In this document: positions 53,400-64,000 of the stretch, piece after piece
How positions within the stretch are numbered: the stretch's first letter is position 1
Layout: each line of letters starts with the position of its first letter
Origin: Simmondsia chinensis
Lineage: Eukaryota; Streptophyta; Magnoliopsida; Caryophyllales; Simmondsiaceae
DNA length: 64,000 nt
Reading direction: 5' to 3'
Assembly (NCBI GenBank): GCA_018398585.1
Contig: JAGTTD010000016.1
Span: 21,747,212 to 21,811,211 of the forward strand
The notes under the pieces: generated by a model
Databases searched by the model: none
Told to the model about the DNA's origin: nothing
Seen by the model: the letters and a program-made list of their open reading frames with translations, nothing else
Program-made: the position numbers and the translations under genes

Positions 53400-54414
53400 C
53401 GTTTACACCCCTAATCACTCTTTTGCATAGGATTAACTTTGCACAATTTCTTTAGTCGGCTATGAAATTCTATGCTACTATTTTGACAACACTAGGACAT
53501 ACTATTGCTCCATTTGGCCTTTCGAACTCATCAAGAATCATGTGATCATTCTTGACGTGTATAATATTATTTACGATGGATTTGATAGTGTGTTTATTCA
53601 TCATGTTTGAGGCGGAGTTCGATAGGATGAGAGTCGAACTAAAGCTTTGGCTACACGCTCGAATTTGTATTTCCCAGGAGAGAAAGAACGGAGCATGTAT
53701 TGCCAAAGAGAGAGAAATGACCGAACCTATTTCTTGAGGAGAGAGAGGTGCATGAGAGAGAGAAGAAGATTGGTTGGGGGGGGGGGGGGGGGGGGGGTGA
53801 GTATTTTTGGGTTTGGTTTCATAATTTAATGTGCGAGGCTTTAATACCTCTTGGGCTTTGAATACAATTGTTAGATAAATAACCATCATAAACAAAGGGG
53901 ATTGAGGAGTATAATCAAGAACAGCAATATTTACGTGGTTTAGGTGAAGCCTATATCCATAGAAGGGGCGCATTAATCATTATATCATTGAAAATGAGAC
54001 GTCTCAACTTTCAATCATTTTCAACCTTAATGTTAACATACCTATCTCTAGTGTACATATGGAACCTCACACACTAAAACCCTAATGTGTCATGGGCCTA
54101 AATCAAATCAGCCCAAACTTTTTTACTTTTTAAACATGGCCTTAACTAGGTTCGATGCATAACCCAACATAATATTAGTGTGTTGTTACCCAGTTTTTAT
54201 ATAGTAGCAACCTGCTCATTTATATTTATAGCACACTCGGCCTTCTACAATAGCAAGCTGCTTGATTATACTCATAACAAATATAAACATAAAAAAGTGG
54301 CAAGCACAAATGAAGCTTTTACTTGTTCATACATGTATGCATATGGGCTTACATCTTCGAATATAAGAGTTCATGTGCAAACACAAATAAGATTTCACCC
54401 GTATACAACTCATC
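53400..54414. other. Noncoding, with poly(G) tract and LTR-leader-like segment
   Basis: Starts GTTTACACCCCTAATC, a hAT-MITE-like end. It contains a 22-G run (53776-53797) within a purine-rich stretch and TTTACGTGGTTTAGGTGAAGCC (53931), resembling a retroelement U5/leader and the segment at 13448. No gene recognised. Confidence 0.4.
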
Positions 54415-54897
54415 AATCTTGGATCATAACATAGGTAGGAGAGCAAGAGAGTAAGAGATGAGAAAGAAGTGAGATTGAGATGAGAAGTAGAGAGAATTGA
54501 GAGGAGAAGAAGATATTTTCTATTTCATCAATACCTCTTACAAATGAAGAACAAGCCTACTTATACCTTTCAAACAAAAGGCAGCAAAAATACAATCAAA
54601 ATATCTAAGCCACTTAACCACTCTAACCAACATTCCCTCCATAACTAGATATTAAGAGCTAAAGCATTACACGGTTAATTGGAAGCTAATACAAGAATCT
54701 ATTACTTAACCAATTGATACTCCCCCCAAGAAAATATTCTTGTCTCGAGAATCAAAAGCAGGGAATTGACTCTTAATGAACTTAAGATCTTCCTAAGTTG
54801 CATCAGATTTTTGGAGGTCTGCGCATTGAATCAGAACTTGCTGGACCTTCTCGCCTTGCTGTAGAACAGTGCGGGAATCCAGAATTGCCAATGGTTT

Positions 54898-57800
54898 TTA
54901 AAGGATAATGCCATTTGATGATGCAATAGGAGGTGGAGCTAAACATTCTATATCAACAACAATGTGTTTCTTTAATAGAGATACATGAAAGACTGGATAG
55001 ATAGCAGCATTCGAAAGAAGATCCAAGTGATAAGCCACTGACCCCAGCTTCTGCAGAACCTTGTAGGGACCAAAATATCGAGCACTCAGCTTCACATTCT
55101 TGCGTACTCCCATAGAAGATTGATGGTAAGGCTGTAATTTCAAGTACATCATATGTCCAACTTCAAAGGATCGATCAATTCTTCTTCTATTTGCAAAGAA
55201 TTTCAATCGAGATTGGGCTAGCTGTAGATTGTCCTTCAGCTGTTGAACTAACTGTCTCCTTTGTTGAAAAATGTCTCTGACTTCAGTTACATCAGTTGTG
55301 TCATTTTGGAACACAATTGGAAATGGAGTATCGTAGCCATATGGAGCTTTGAATGGAGTGGTGCCTAAAGAGGAATAAGTATGCGTATTGTAGCAAAATT
55401 CTACCAATGACAGCCACGCGTATCACTGTTTGGAATTATGAAATGACATACTACGCAAAATATTGCTCCAACATTGGTTCAACCTCTCAATCCGACCATC
55501 CGTTTGGGGATGATAAGAAGAACTTAGAGCAAGAGTTGATCCCAAAAGCTTGAATAATTCTTGCCAAAAATTATTTGTGAAGAGATTGTCCCGATCAGAT
55601 AAGATGGTTTGAGGGAGACCATGAAGTTTATAAATGTTATTTAAGAACACCTTTGCAAGTATTTCAGCACATATAGGATGATTAAGCGCAATGAAATGAT
55701 CATACTTTGTAAATGTATCTACCACCACCCAAATGATCTCCTTCCCCTCACACTTGGGCAGCCCCTCTATGAAATCCATACTAATGTGTTGCCATGCCCC
55801 TTCTGGAATTGGAAGAGGTCGAAGTGTCCCCGGATAAGGAACATGATCACTCTTTGTGTGCCGGCATACATCACAAGTCTGCACACATTCTATTATTTCC
55901 TTCTTCATTTCTTGCCAATGAAAGTGCTGCTTAATTCTTTGGTAAGTCCCTTCAATACCTGAATGTCCCCCCAAGGCTGAAGAATGGAATGCCATGACGA
56001 CTTGCTTCCTCAAATCTATGGCTGTTCCAATGTAAACCTTGCCCCTAATTCTGATAATGCCATTGATCAAGATAACATTAGTTGTAGCAGCCTCTGTTTA
56101 AGGCCCCTGGACACTCAAGGCTGTTATAATCTCATGAGCAAACTGATCTGCTGCATAAGACTTGTACAGTTCACCCATCCAAGAAGGCAAAACAGCTGTA
56201 TAGCTGAACAAAATGCTGAATTACTTCCTTCCTATCTTCTTGACATAGCATTAGCAGCAGTGTTTTCCTTCCCTTTTTGATACTGAATGGAATAATCCAA
56301 ACCCAACATCTTCTTCAATCCTTGCGCTGCACCTTGGTGGTAATCTTTTGCTCCAAGAGATATTCTAGACTCTAATGGTCTATTTTGATCACAAAGTGAT
56401 GGCCCTTAAGATACTGTCTCCACTTCTGCATTGCCATCAAAATAAATAAGTACTTCTTCTCATAAATTGACAAGCTCAAATGTCTTGGGCTCAAGGCTTG
56501 GCTGAGGTAAGCAATAGGCTTCCCTTGTTAAGACAACACTGCTCCTACTCCCCTACTACAAGCATCAGTCTCTATAACAAAGGACTCACTAAAGTAAAGC
56601 ATCCTTAACACTTGAGCTGTACACATTGCCAATTTTAAGTTCTCAAAAGCTTCTTGAGCTGTTGGAGACCAAACAAAGGAATCCTTCTTGAGAAGATCAT
56701 TCAAGGGCTTAGCAATGACTCCATAGTCTAGGATGAACTTCCTGTAATAGCCTATGAGGCCTAAGAACCCTCTGAATTGCTTAAGGGAAGTGGGGACTGG
56801 CCACTCTTTCATAGCTTGAACCTTGGATGCATCAGTAGCAACCCCTTCATAAAAAAGTACATGACCTAAGTGTTCTACTTGAGTTTGGGAAAAGGAATAC
56901 CTGGGCTGTGTTTGGAGTATAGAATTGGGGCCCAAAATTTCAATTTTGTTATTTGATTCACCTGCTGGAATTAGAATTACAATTCTACTGCCAAATTTCA
57001 TGGAATTGGATTTTAACTGAAAGTCATACTTTCCAATTCCTTGGGGCGTGGGTGAGGAATTACAATTTCATTTTAACTGCATTGACCTAAAACCCAAAAT
57101 GACCCTATTTGACTAACCCAAATACAAGATGACTCAAAATCTAAAGACTTAGACACAACCTAAATTTGTCCCAAACCTCGAAACAACCCAACTCGAATGC
57201 CTTGAACTTGAAATGACCGTAATCATCTTAACTCAAAGTCTAAAATGACCCAATTTAATTGACCCGAACTCGAGATAACTCAAATCCAGAAAATAAAACT
57301 ACTCGACTTAAATGTGGTGTAAACAATCTGAGCCAAAGTGGAAATGATCCAACCAATTGACCCAAAACTTAATACGATCCATACCCAAAATGAACCAACC
57401 TATCTCAAACTCGGGCTAAAATGACTCGAAATTGGAAATGATACAACCTATTTGTCCCAAAACTAAGATGACTCGAGTTTGAAATGACCTAAATGAACTT
57501 AAACTGATCGTAACTAGCCTAAATCCTGAAAAGCCCTGACTCGATGAACTGAAAATTCAAAATAACTTGAACATCAAATGATTTGACGCGATACTCGTTC
57601 CAATTTGACTCGAAAATAAAATAACTCGAACTCAAAGAAAATCGCTCTGACCATAGTAACTTGAACGCAATGTGAACCATTCCGGCTAAAATCCAATTGC
57701 AGTTGATTTAAAAATTGAAACACTCCAACTCGATTAACCAAAAACCCTTAATGATTTAAATCATTATGTAATTATAATTCCAACTTCTAATTCCTTTGAT

Positions 57801-58510
57801 AAACCAAACAATGAAGTTTCAATTCCATCAGAATTGGAATTGGAATTGCAATTACACAGTTCAATTCCAATTCTATTTGCCAAACAGAGCCTTGGAGAGT
57901 TTGACAAAGAGTTTGTGCTTGCGCATGGTATTAAAGACTTGAAACAGGTGGGAAACATAAGCCTTCAGTCTTGGGCTATAGACTAATATGTCATCAAGGA
58001 AGACAAGAACAAATTTTCTCAAGAATGGCTTAAAGGTGGAGTTCATTAAGGCTTGAAAGTGGCAGGAGCATTGGATAAACCAAATGTCATATTCACAAAC
58101 ACAAAGTGTCCATGATGTGCTCTAAAGGCTATTTTGTGTATGTCTTTCTCTACTACACGAATTTGATGATAACCTTGCCTCAAGTCTAACTTTGAGAAGT
58201 AAACTGCACCATGGAGCTCATCTAGTAAATCATCAATGATGGGAATTGCAAATTTGACTTTAATGGTGAGTGAATTCAATTGCCTATAGTCAATACACGT
58301 TCGAGATGTTCCATCTTTTTTCTTAACCAAAATCATTGGGGAAGCAAAGGGACTGTGGCTATGCCTGATGAAATGAGTTTTCAATAGCTCCTCCACTTGT
58401 CTTTCAATCTCATTCTTTTGAGAACGGGGGTATTTATATGGCCTTATATTGATTGGGTTAGAGTTTACTTTGAGTGGAATAGCATGGTCTAAGGGTCTTT
58501 TGGGGGGCAA
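54898..58510 (-). pseudogene. Gypsy GC pol (RT, RNase H, integrase), broken
   Basis: Reading leftward: RT start [70 protein letters not shown] (58510-58046). After a one-base slip comes the catalytic segment FVLVFLDDILVYSP (about 57990) and KLFVKLSK, where the MITE lies. RT resumes YSFSQTQVEHLGHV (56900) through FRGFLGLIGYYRKFI to the RNase H start FVIETDACSRGVGAVLS (56528). Integrase (56070-55423): the HHCC finger HSSALGGHSGIEGTYQRIKQ...CDVCRHTK, MDFIEGLPKC, WVVVDTFTKYDHF, SSYHPQTDGRIERLNQC. The C-terminal part (55407-54898) has GHMMYLKLQPYHQSS. Integrase is the best-preserved pol segment in the window. Confidence 0.85.
56905..57890 (+). mobile_element. MITE family A, copy 3 (986 bp), inside gypsy GC
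   Basis: Starts GCTGTGTTTGG and ends CCAAACAGAGC: 11-base inverted termini with one mismatch. Flanks CCTGG (56900-56904) and CTTGG (57891-57895) look like a 5-base duplication with one change. Excising the element and one flank restores the gypsy RT reading KLSK-YSFSQTQ. The interior is noncoding, with recurring ACTCGAAAT, TGACCCAA and AACTCAAA words. The superfamily is uncertain: the GTTTGG terminus suggests PIF/Harbinger, but the duplication length does not. Confidence 0.82.
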
Positions 58511-58522
58511 GGAAGTTGGTTG

Positions 58523-60728
58523 TGTTAGGAATAGTATCCTAAAATCCGAATTTATCTATTAATATTATTTTATTAAAAAATAAAATTAAAGTTTCAGTGG
58601 TTTCCTTATTAAATTTGTTTAAGCGAGCATTTCTACTGCATGTGATTTTCTTTTAAGCATCATCCATGAGATGGAAAGAGTCATAAGATTACATTTTACA
58701 TGTTTGTTCTAAGTGGATAATGAGATTAAGCCACATATAAATTTGGAACAATTGGTATGGAATGTTATTTGAATAACTCGTGGTCGTTGATGAGCTTGGG
58801 CCACTTGTATGGTAAGACTATGACTTAACACTTTAGATGACTTGTCTTGGTCATGTGGATGGTGATCCAAAAGTGTTAGGTTGGTGTGTTTAATAAGATT
58901 GACACACTGAGTTGGACCATATGAATTACTTGTTTCCAGACTACTATCAGAGATGAGTGATTCATGTTATACTGTTTGAACGATGGTTCTAAATTCTGAG
59001 AGTATTCTGGACTTGTGCATGGAGCGTTAGTTACTTTGGTATAATATAAGTAAGGTCTAAATGTATGACTGAATTCCCATGTATACTGGATAGCGGTGTG
59101 AATTGTGACGAGGATTAGGTATTCAACTGGGAATCTACAGTCTCTTATGAGATACAGATATCCCCTTAGTTGATTCGCAAGTATTTGAATAGTTTAGAAA
59201 CTTTGGGCAAAGTATTCCAAGTGTTTGACATTTGAAATTTATACTGTGAATATGTTCAAGTATAAATGAATTATTTAGTGAGGGCGAGTCGGTAACTAAT
59301 GGAGCAGCTGTGAGAAGGTTAATGGTAGTATTTATACCTATTCTTCGTCATTGACATCTAGCAGATGGGTTGTTGCCATCAATACAGTCTATTTAGGAAG
59401 TATCGAATAAATGAATTAAGTCTAGAGTGCAGTGGGATTTATTTAGTGAAATTAAGTCCCATTAAATGGTAATTAAATTATATCATGAGATGACTACTTT
59501 ATTCATTTGGAGCTAGAGTTAGATTGTCCCCGAGGTCCCTGTGCAAGCCTCTATATTTATTGCCATCGAAAAAATATTAAAGAATTCATTAGATGAATTA
59601 TTTATCCATGAGATGGGTAAATTTAATTTTGTCAAACATTATTCGTGACATGAATAAAAGTTAAAAATTATAAAATAAAATAATTTTGAAAAACTAAAAT
59701 TCATAAGATGAATTTTTACATGTGGGAAACAAAAAAAAAAAAAAAAATTGCAAAATAACCCGTGCAAGGGTCTATTCGTGTGCTCATAGATCAACCAACC
59801 AACGCATAACACAGGCCTGGGGGCCATATACATGAGCATGGGTGGGTGAATCACGGCCCGCCACGTGGCATGCGGTGTAATTTAAAATAACAGGCAGCTC
59901 TTGTGTAATGAAATGCCGCGTTTTGCCTTGGTTTTAATTGAAACGGTTTGTTTCGTTTTTAACTGAGCAATTTCCACGTCGATTTCCCAGCTCTTTTTCA
60001 CTCTGGTAGACTATTATAAATAGAGGTTCCTAGTTCATTAGTCTGGTATCAATTCTAAATTAAGGGTTCTAGAAGGTATTGACTTTCAGAGATCCTAATT
60101 GGAGAGAAAAATTTCTGTTGAAAATTTTCTTTCCTAGTTTAATATTTTTCGGGGCCCACTTTCCGGATGATTCGAGGTCAGTTTGTAAGAGACCGATGGG
60201 TCTCAGCTTTCTCAATCTCTTGGAGTTCTTATTGTTGTAGTTTTCTTATATTGAAGCAATTTCGGGTATGTTCTTCTTTTTTTCTCTTTTAGTTTTCGCT
60301 TTTTTATTTATTTACAGTTTTTCTTATTACGTCTGTTATAAATTCATGTTATTGTTATGAATGTATTAGAGTAGAGGCATATAGATTTAAATTAGGAATT
60401 TAAAATCAACCTTAGGTTTAAACTTAAGAATTTTAAACCCTTCTGTTGCGTTAACTTAATTAAACTTGGGAGGAGTTTTGAAATCCATCCAACAACAACC
60501 AGTATCAGAGCAAAGGGATCTATAGAGATAACCCTATTCCAGGGAACTCTCGTGCGTGAGATGTAACGAAGCGTGACTCTCCGACCGGGGGCTTAGGTAG
60601 CGAGAAGAGTCTCCTACACTGAGTGCTCTGATATGTGCACTTTGTTGTGACCATAGTTGGAGAATTGTGAATCCAACAATTGGCATCAGAGTTAGATTAT
60701 TTAATAACTAGATTAGTTCTTCCCAACA
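58523..60728 (+). repeat. 5' LTR of copia CC (2.2 kb)
   Basis: Starts TGTTAGGAATAG and ends GTTCTTCCCAACA, with the primer site TGGTATCAAAGT at 60731-60742. It aligns along its length with the solo LTR at 5328-7524. TATTATAAATAGAGG at about 60013-60027 is a TATA box candidate; the solo LTR has TCTAAATAGAGGG at the equivalent place. CAACAACCAGTATCAGAGC (60493) and CCAACAATTGGCATCAGAG (60673) inside the LTR mimic primer sites and could mislead LTR finders. Confidence 0.88.
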
Positions 60729-61998
60729 ATTGGTATCAAAGTCAGCCACTGATTACATTTATAATATACATGAATATGTATAATAAGATCGAAATAAATA
60801 GACTTGCGATTTAATAAAATAAAGATTTTATTGAGAAGAAAAGATTCTTGGAAGTAACGATTTAAATTGTTTAAATCGCTTGTGAATTAATAGTTAATTA
60901 GATTGTTTAAAGTAATAATTTAAAATTTTTAAATAATTAATTAATTAATATTTAATTAGGTCGTTTAAGGTGACAATTTAAATTGTTTAAATCGTTAATG
61001 AATTATTTGTTAATTCGGATTTGTCAATTCATGAAATTACATTCATATTATACGCATGATGAGATTGTGCATATTTAATCATGATTTTTAAAATTGGATA
61101 AAATTGATCTAATGAGATTAGATTTAATTAATTTTAAATTAAATATTTTAGTATTTAAATTTTTAAAAAAATCTAGAGACGTCAGCGTTGACGTTAGAGA
61201 ATTTTAAAAAAAAATTTGGGGCGTGTAGATGTCAGTACCGGTTTACATAATAATTAAAAATTATTTTTATTAATTAATTTAATTTTATATTGGGATTCTA
61301 AAATTAGATTATGAGATAATCTAAAATGTAAGACGGTACTATTTTAATTAAAATTAAATTTTCTTAATTAGTTAATTTTTAGAATAAGATTCTAAAGGGG
61401 ATTATGGCATAATCCAAGTTGTAAATGCAAGTTAAAACCACTAGTTTATAAAAATCAAGTGGGAGCAAGGTCCCATTTTTGAAACCTCACGGTCTCCATT
61501 ACCGGTCTAGCAGTATAGTAGATCGATAGACCCCAATGCGAAGGATGTTGGTTTGCATATTATAGGGTTAGACTTCTATTTGGATAAACCAAAGTGCAAA
61601 GAAGCGATGTGACCACGCTGCCGTGGAGTATTATGTGTATTTGTATGGAGGTTTAGGTAATGGTTTACAATTGACTAGCATGATGCATTATCCTTCCCGA
61701 TGAGCTCAGTTGTGTTATATTAGAGACTAAGGTAAAGTGGTGAGTTAATCATGTTTAGTAAGAGTTACAAAACAACATGTTAATTGAGAATAGTTCTAAC
61801 CCAAACTAGCTTCGTGCGACCCTGTTGTCGGGGAGTAAGGAGTGGTGTGTTTGTGTCATCATTGCATGCATGATAGTACAGTTTTGTGGATACCTGATTG
61901 ATTGTGTTTTCTAAAATAAAAGAATATATATCACTGTATTATATATGACTTTTGTTAGATAGTTACACAAATGTTTGCATTTACAGTATTTTGAAACA
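60729..61998 (+). other. Copia CC primer site and untranslated leader
   Basis: Primer site followed by about 1.25 kb of AT-rich sequence without open frames, containing repeated TTTAAATTGTTTAAATCG phrases (60860-61010). This long leader separates the LTR from the gag ATG at 62002. Confidence 0.65.
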
Positions 61999-62001
61999 GA
62001 T

Positions 62002-64000
62002 ATGGCTGGTGAACTTCACTCATTTCTAATACATAATGTACTCATTGGACCAAATCACTTTGCATGGAAAAATAAGTTGGACTTAGTTATTACTCATAAG
62101 GGACCTACTAGAAAGAAAGGAAAGGGCAATGTTGCATTATAGCACGAAGTCCAAAAAGAAGTTAGTAAAAGGAAAATGTTTCTTTTGCGGAAAAATTGGC
62201 CACTGAAAACGGGGGGGGGGAACTGCACTAAGTACGTAGCTTCTCTTCCTGCAAAGACTACTAAGCCATTTGGCGAAGATATGTTGATATCTCACTTAGT
62301 TGAGCCATGCACAGTTGAGAGTCCACCAGGTTCCTGGTGTGTGGACTCAGGTTCAACTGACATGTTTGTAATATGTTACAGGGGCTCAGGCTAACCAAAA
62401 GGCTGCATGATGGGAGCTGTACCTGATGGTCAGGGACGGTACAAGAGTAGTGATATTTAGTGTAGGAGATGTTAGCTTAGTCTTTAGTGCTAGAGTTTTT
62501 GATTTTAAAAGATTGTTTATTTGTACCTACTCTGCGCAAGAATTTGATTTTTGTATCTCGTTTTATGAATAATTGTTATTATGAATCGTTTAGTACAAGA
62601 AATAAAATGTTTATTTGCTGAGTACATGAATAGATATTTCATTCATATTATTCTCCAAAAATGAATCTAACACAAGCTCACTTGTTCAATTTCCTAAGAG
62701 AAAACACCCTGAAAGGGATAATGCCTACACATGGCACCAATATTTAGGTCACATTAATTCGAACAGGATCCAAAGACTGGTGAAAGATGGACTGATAGAG
62801 GCTTTGGACTTGAAGTCATTACCAGTCTGCGAATCTTGCATATAAGGAATGATGACCAAGTCTGTCTTTAAGAGTAAAGGGGTGACTTGCTTGAGCTAGT
62901 TCACACATATGTATGTGGACTAATGAATGTTCAGACATGAGGTGGGTATGAGTATTCATCACATTCACTGATGATTACTCAAGATATGGATATATTTACC
63001 TAATAAGACATAAGTTAGACTTTTTTTGAAAAGTTCAAAGAGTACAAAGCTGAAGTTGAAAGCAATTAAGTAAACAGGTTTAGTCACTTCGATCAGATCG
63101 AGGTGGTGAATATCTTTCGGGTGAGTTTTTGGATTTCCTAATTGCAAATGGTATAAGATCTCAGCTTTCTGCTCTGGGTATACCGTAGTTGAATAGTGTT
63201 GCAGAAAGAAGGAATAGGACATTGTTAGAGAGGGTAAGGTCCATAATGTGTCATGCTGCTTTACCAATCTTTTTTTTGGGTTATCCCAAAGGAATAAGGA
63301 TGGTCTTTTCTATAGTTCTTTTGAGCAAAAGGTTTTTAGTAAATATAAGAGCGAAATTTTTAAATGAGGATTTTGTAGTAAACTACAAAAGTACAAGCAA
63401 AGTAGTGTTAGAGGATTTAAAAGAAAAATGACACTAATTCTGAAAAGCTAGACACAACTCAGGATATAGTGGATGCATTAGATGCACCTATTGTTACGGT
63501 TGAGAATGTTCTAAGTACATGAGAGCTTAGGTGTAGTGGGAGGTTTGTTAGGGCACCTGACAGGTTCATGGCGGGAGCCTTAATGGTTGACCGTGACATT
63601 GAATTTGATTCTCTCAGGTACAATAATGCAATTAAAGACAAGGATGCTGACCAATGAGTCTTAGCAATGAAATTTGAGATAGAATTTATGTATTCTAATC
63701 AGGTTTGGGATCTTGTAGAGGCGCATGTTGGAATTAAGCTCATTGGTTGTAAATGAGTCTATAAGAGCAAATGACGAGTGGGCGGGAAGGTATAGACCTT
63801 CATGGCAAGACTGGTTGCTAACGGTTTTATACAAAAGGAAGGATTTCATAATAATGAGACCTTTTCACCAGTAGCCATGTTAAAGTTCATAAGGATACTC
63901 CTATCCATTATAGCTCATTATGAGATTAGGCAAATGGGTGTCAAAATGGGCCTTTTGAATGGTCAGTTTCATTGGCAAAAATCAGGAGCATATGGTATGC
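62002..64000 (+). pseudogene. Copia CC gag-pol, broken, partial
   Basis: Gag starts at ATG 62002 (MAGELHSFLIHNVLIGPNHF) but jumps within about 40 codons to the Lys-rich segment before the zinc knuckle, so most of gag is deleted. The knuckle CFFCGKIGH (about 62177-62203) is followed by a TGA and a 10-G run (62211-62220). Protease: SWCVDSGSTDMFV (about 62334). Gag-pre-integrase: WHQYLGHINSNR in degraded form (62730-62770). Integrase: TFTDDYSRYGYIY (about 62967), RSDRGGEYLS (about 63095) and NSVAERRNRTLLERVRS (63195). The RT beginning FIQKEGF...ETFSPVAMLKF is at 63823-63890. Stops and shifts throughout; it continues past the window. Confidence 0.8.

Larger units (their letters stand above)
54415..58522 (-). 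mobile_element. Ty3/gypsy element GC, interrupted by a MITE and by copia CC
   Basis: Minus-strand gypsy of the same lineage as GB. Its 3' LTR lies at about 54415-54717, preceded on the minus strand by the purine tract CTTGGGGGGAG (54730-54720). Pol follows to the RT N-terminus at 58510, where copia CC has inserted at 58523. MITE A copy 3 splits RT at 56905-57890. Gag and the 5' LTR lie beyond the CC insertion. Confidence 0.82.
58523..64000 (+). mobile_element. Ty1/copia element CC, 5' LTR and partial interior (runs off window)
   Basis: 5' LTR 58523-60728, primer site at 60731, a 1.25-kb AT-rich leader, a shortened gag, and pol up to early RT at the window end. Left flank GGTTG (58518-58522) would be one target duplication; the right end is outside. 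It is inserted in the RT region of gypsy GC. The LTR is the same family as the solo LTR at 5328-7524. Confidence 0.85.

Noticed and set aside
58523..64000. Endogenous pararetrovirus or other viral integration
   Set aside because: Domain order (protease, integrase, RT), LTRs, the Met primer site and the 5-bp-type flank fit copia; no movement or coat protein motif was seen anywhere in the window.

Overview
This 64 kb window is nuclear DNA of a flowering plant, most likely a eudicot. The evidence is an intron-rich host gene with GT..AG introns and a dense, nested mix of plant transposable elements: Ty1/copia and Ty3/gypsy retrotransposons with initiator-Met primer sites, a LINE with DUF4283/zinc-knuckle ORF1, hAT and Tourist-like MITEs, SINEs and a TRIM. 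I cannot name the species. Nothing bacterial, organellar or viral was recognised.

The one gene that looks intact is on the minus strand, 33566 to 21806. It has seven exons (one of 24 nt) that join in phase into a 207-residue secretory-pathway cyclophilin (peptidyl-prolyl isomerase) with all catalytic residues. Its introns are swollen by insertions: a MITE in intron 1; a 1,040-bp tandem duplication and a 5S-rRNA-derived SINE in intron 2; a short RTE/SINE tail and a MITE in intron 4; and a tRNA-derived SINE, a Tourist-like MITE and an RTE-type tail in intron 5.

Layout. 1-2483: degenerate hAT transposon (right part) sitting in a minus-strand gypsy fragment (2484-2849). 2893-9641: decayed copia element (CA) split by a 2.2-kb solo LTR (5328-7524) with an exact AGTTT target duplication. 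9645-21588: no gene; several small elements with recognisable target duplications (RTE tail, tRNA SINE, 5S SINE, complete 549-bp TRIM, hAT MITE) separated by unexplained sequence. 21806-33566: cyclophilin. 34870-40423: LINE with poly(A) end, many frameshifts. 41110-44200: minus-strand gypsy (GA). 44220-49255: copia CB, lacking its 5' LTR. 49256-53399: gypsy GB, with most of its reverse transcriptase deleted. 54415-58522: minus-strand gypsy GC, interrupted by a MITE (56905-57890) and by copia CC (58523 to window end). The 5' LTR of CC belongs to the same family as the solo LTR at 5328.

All retroelement reading frames are broken. Many in-frame stops are TGA/TAG/TAA where CGA/TGG/CAA is expected, as deamination of methylated, silenced copies would produce. 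The most noteworthy items are the 5S-rRNA-headed SINE pair whose tail is shared with RTE-like 3' ends in the same window, the complete TRIM, the apparently identical 1,040-bp duplication, a three-copy MITE family, and a run of extreme poly(C)/poly(G) tracts.
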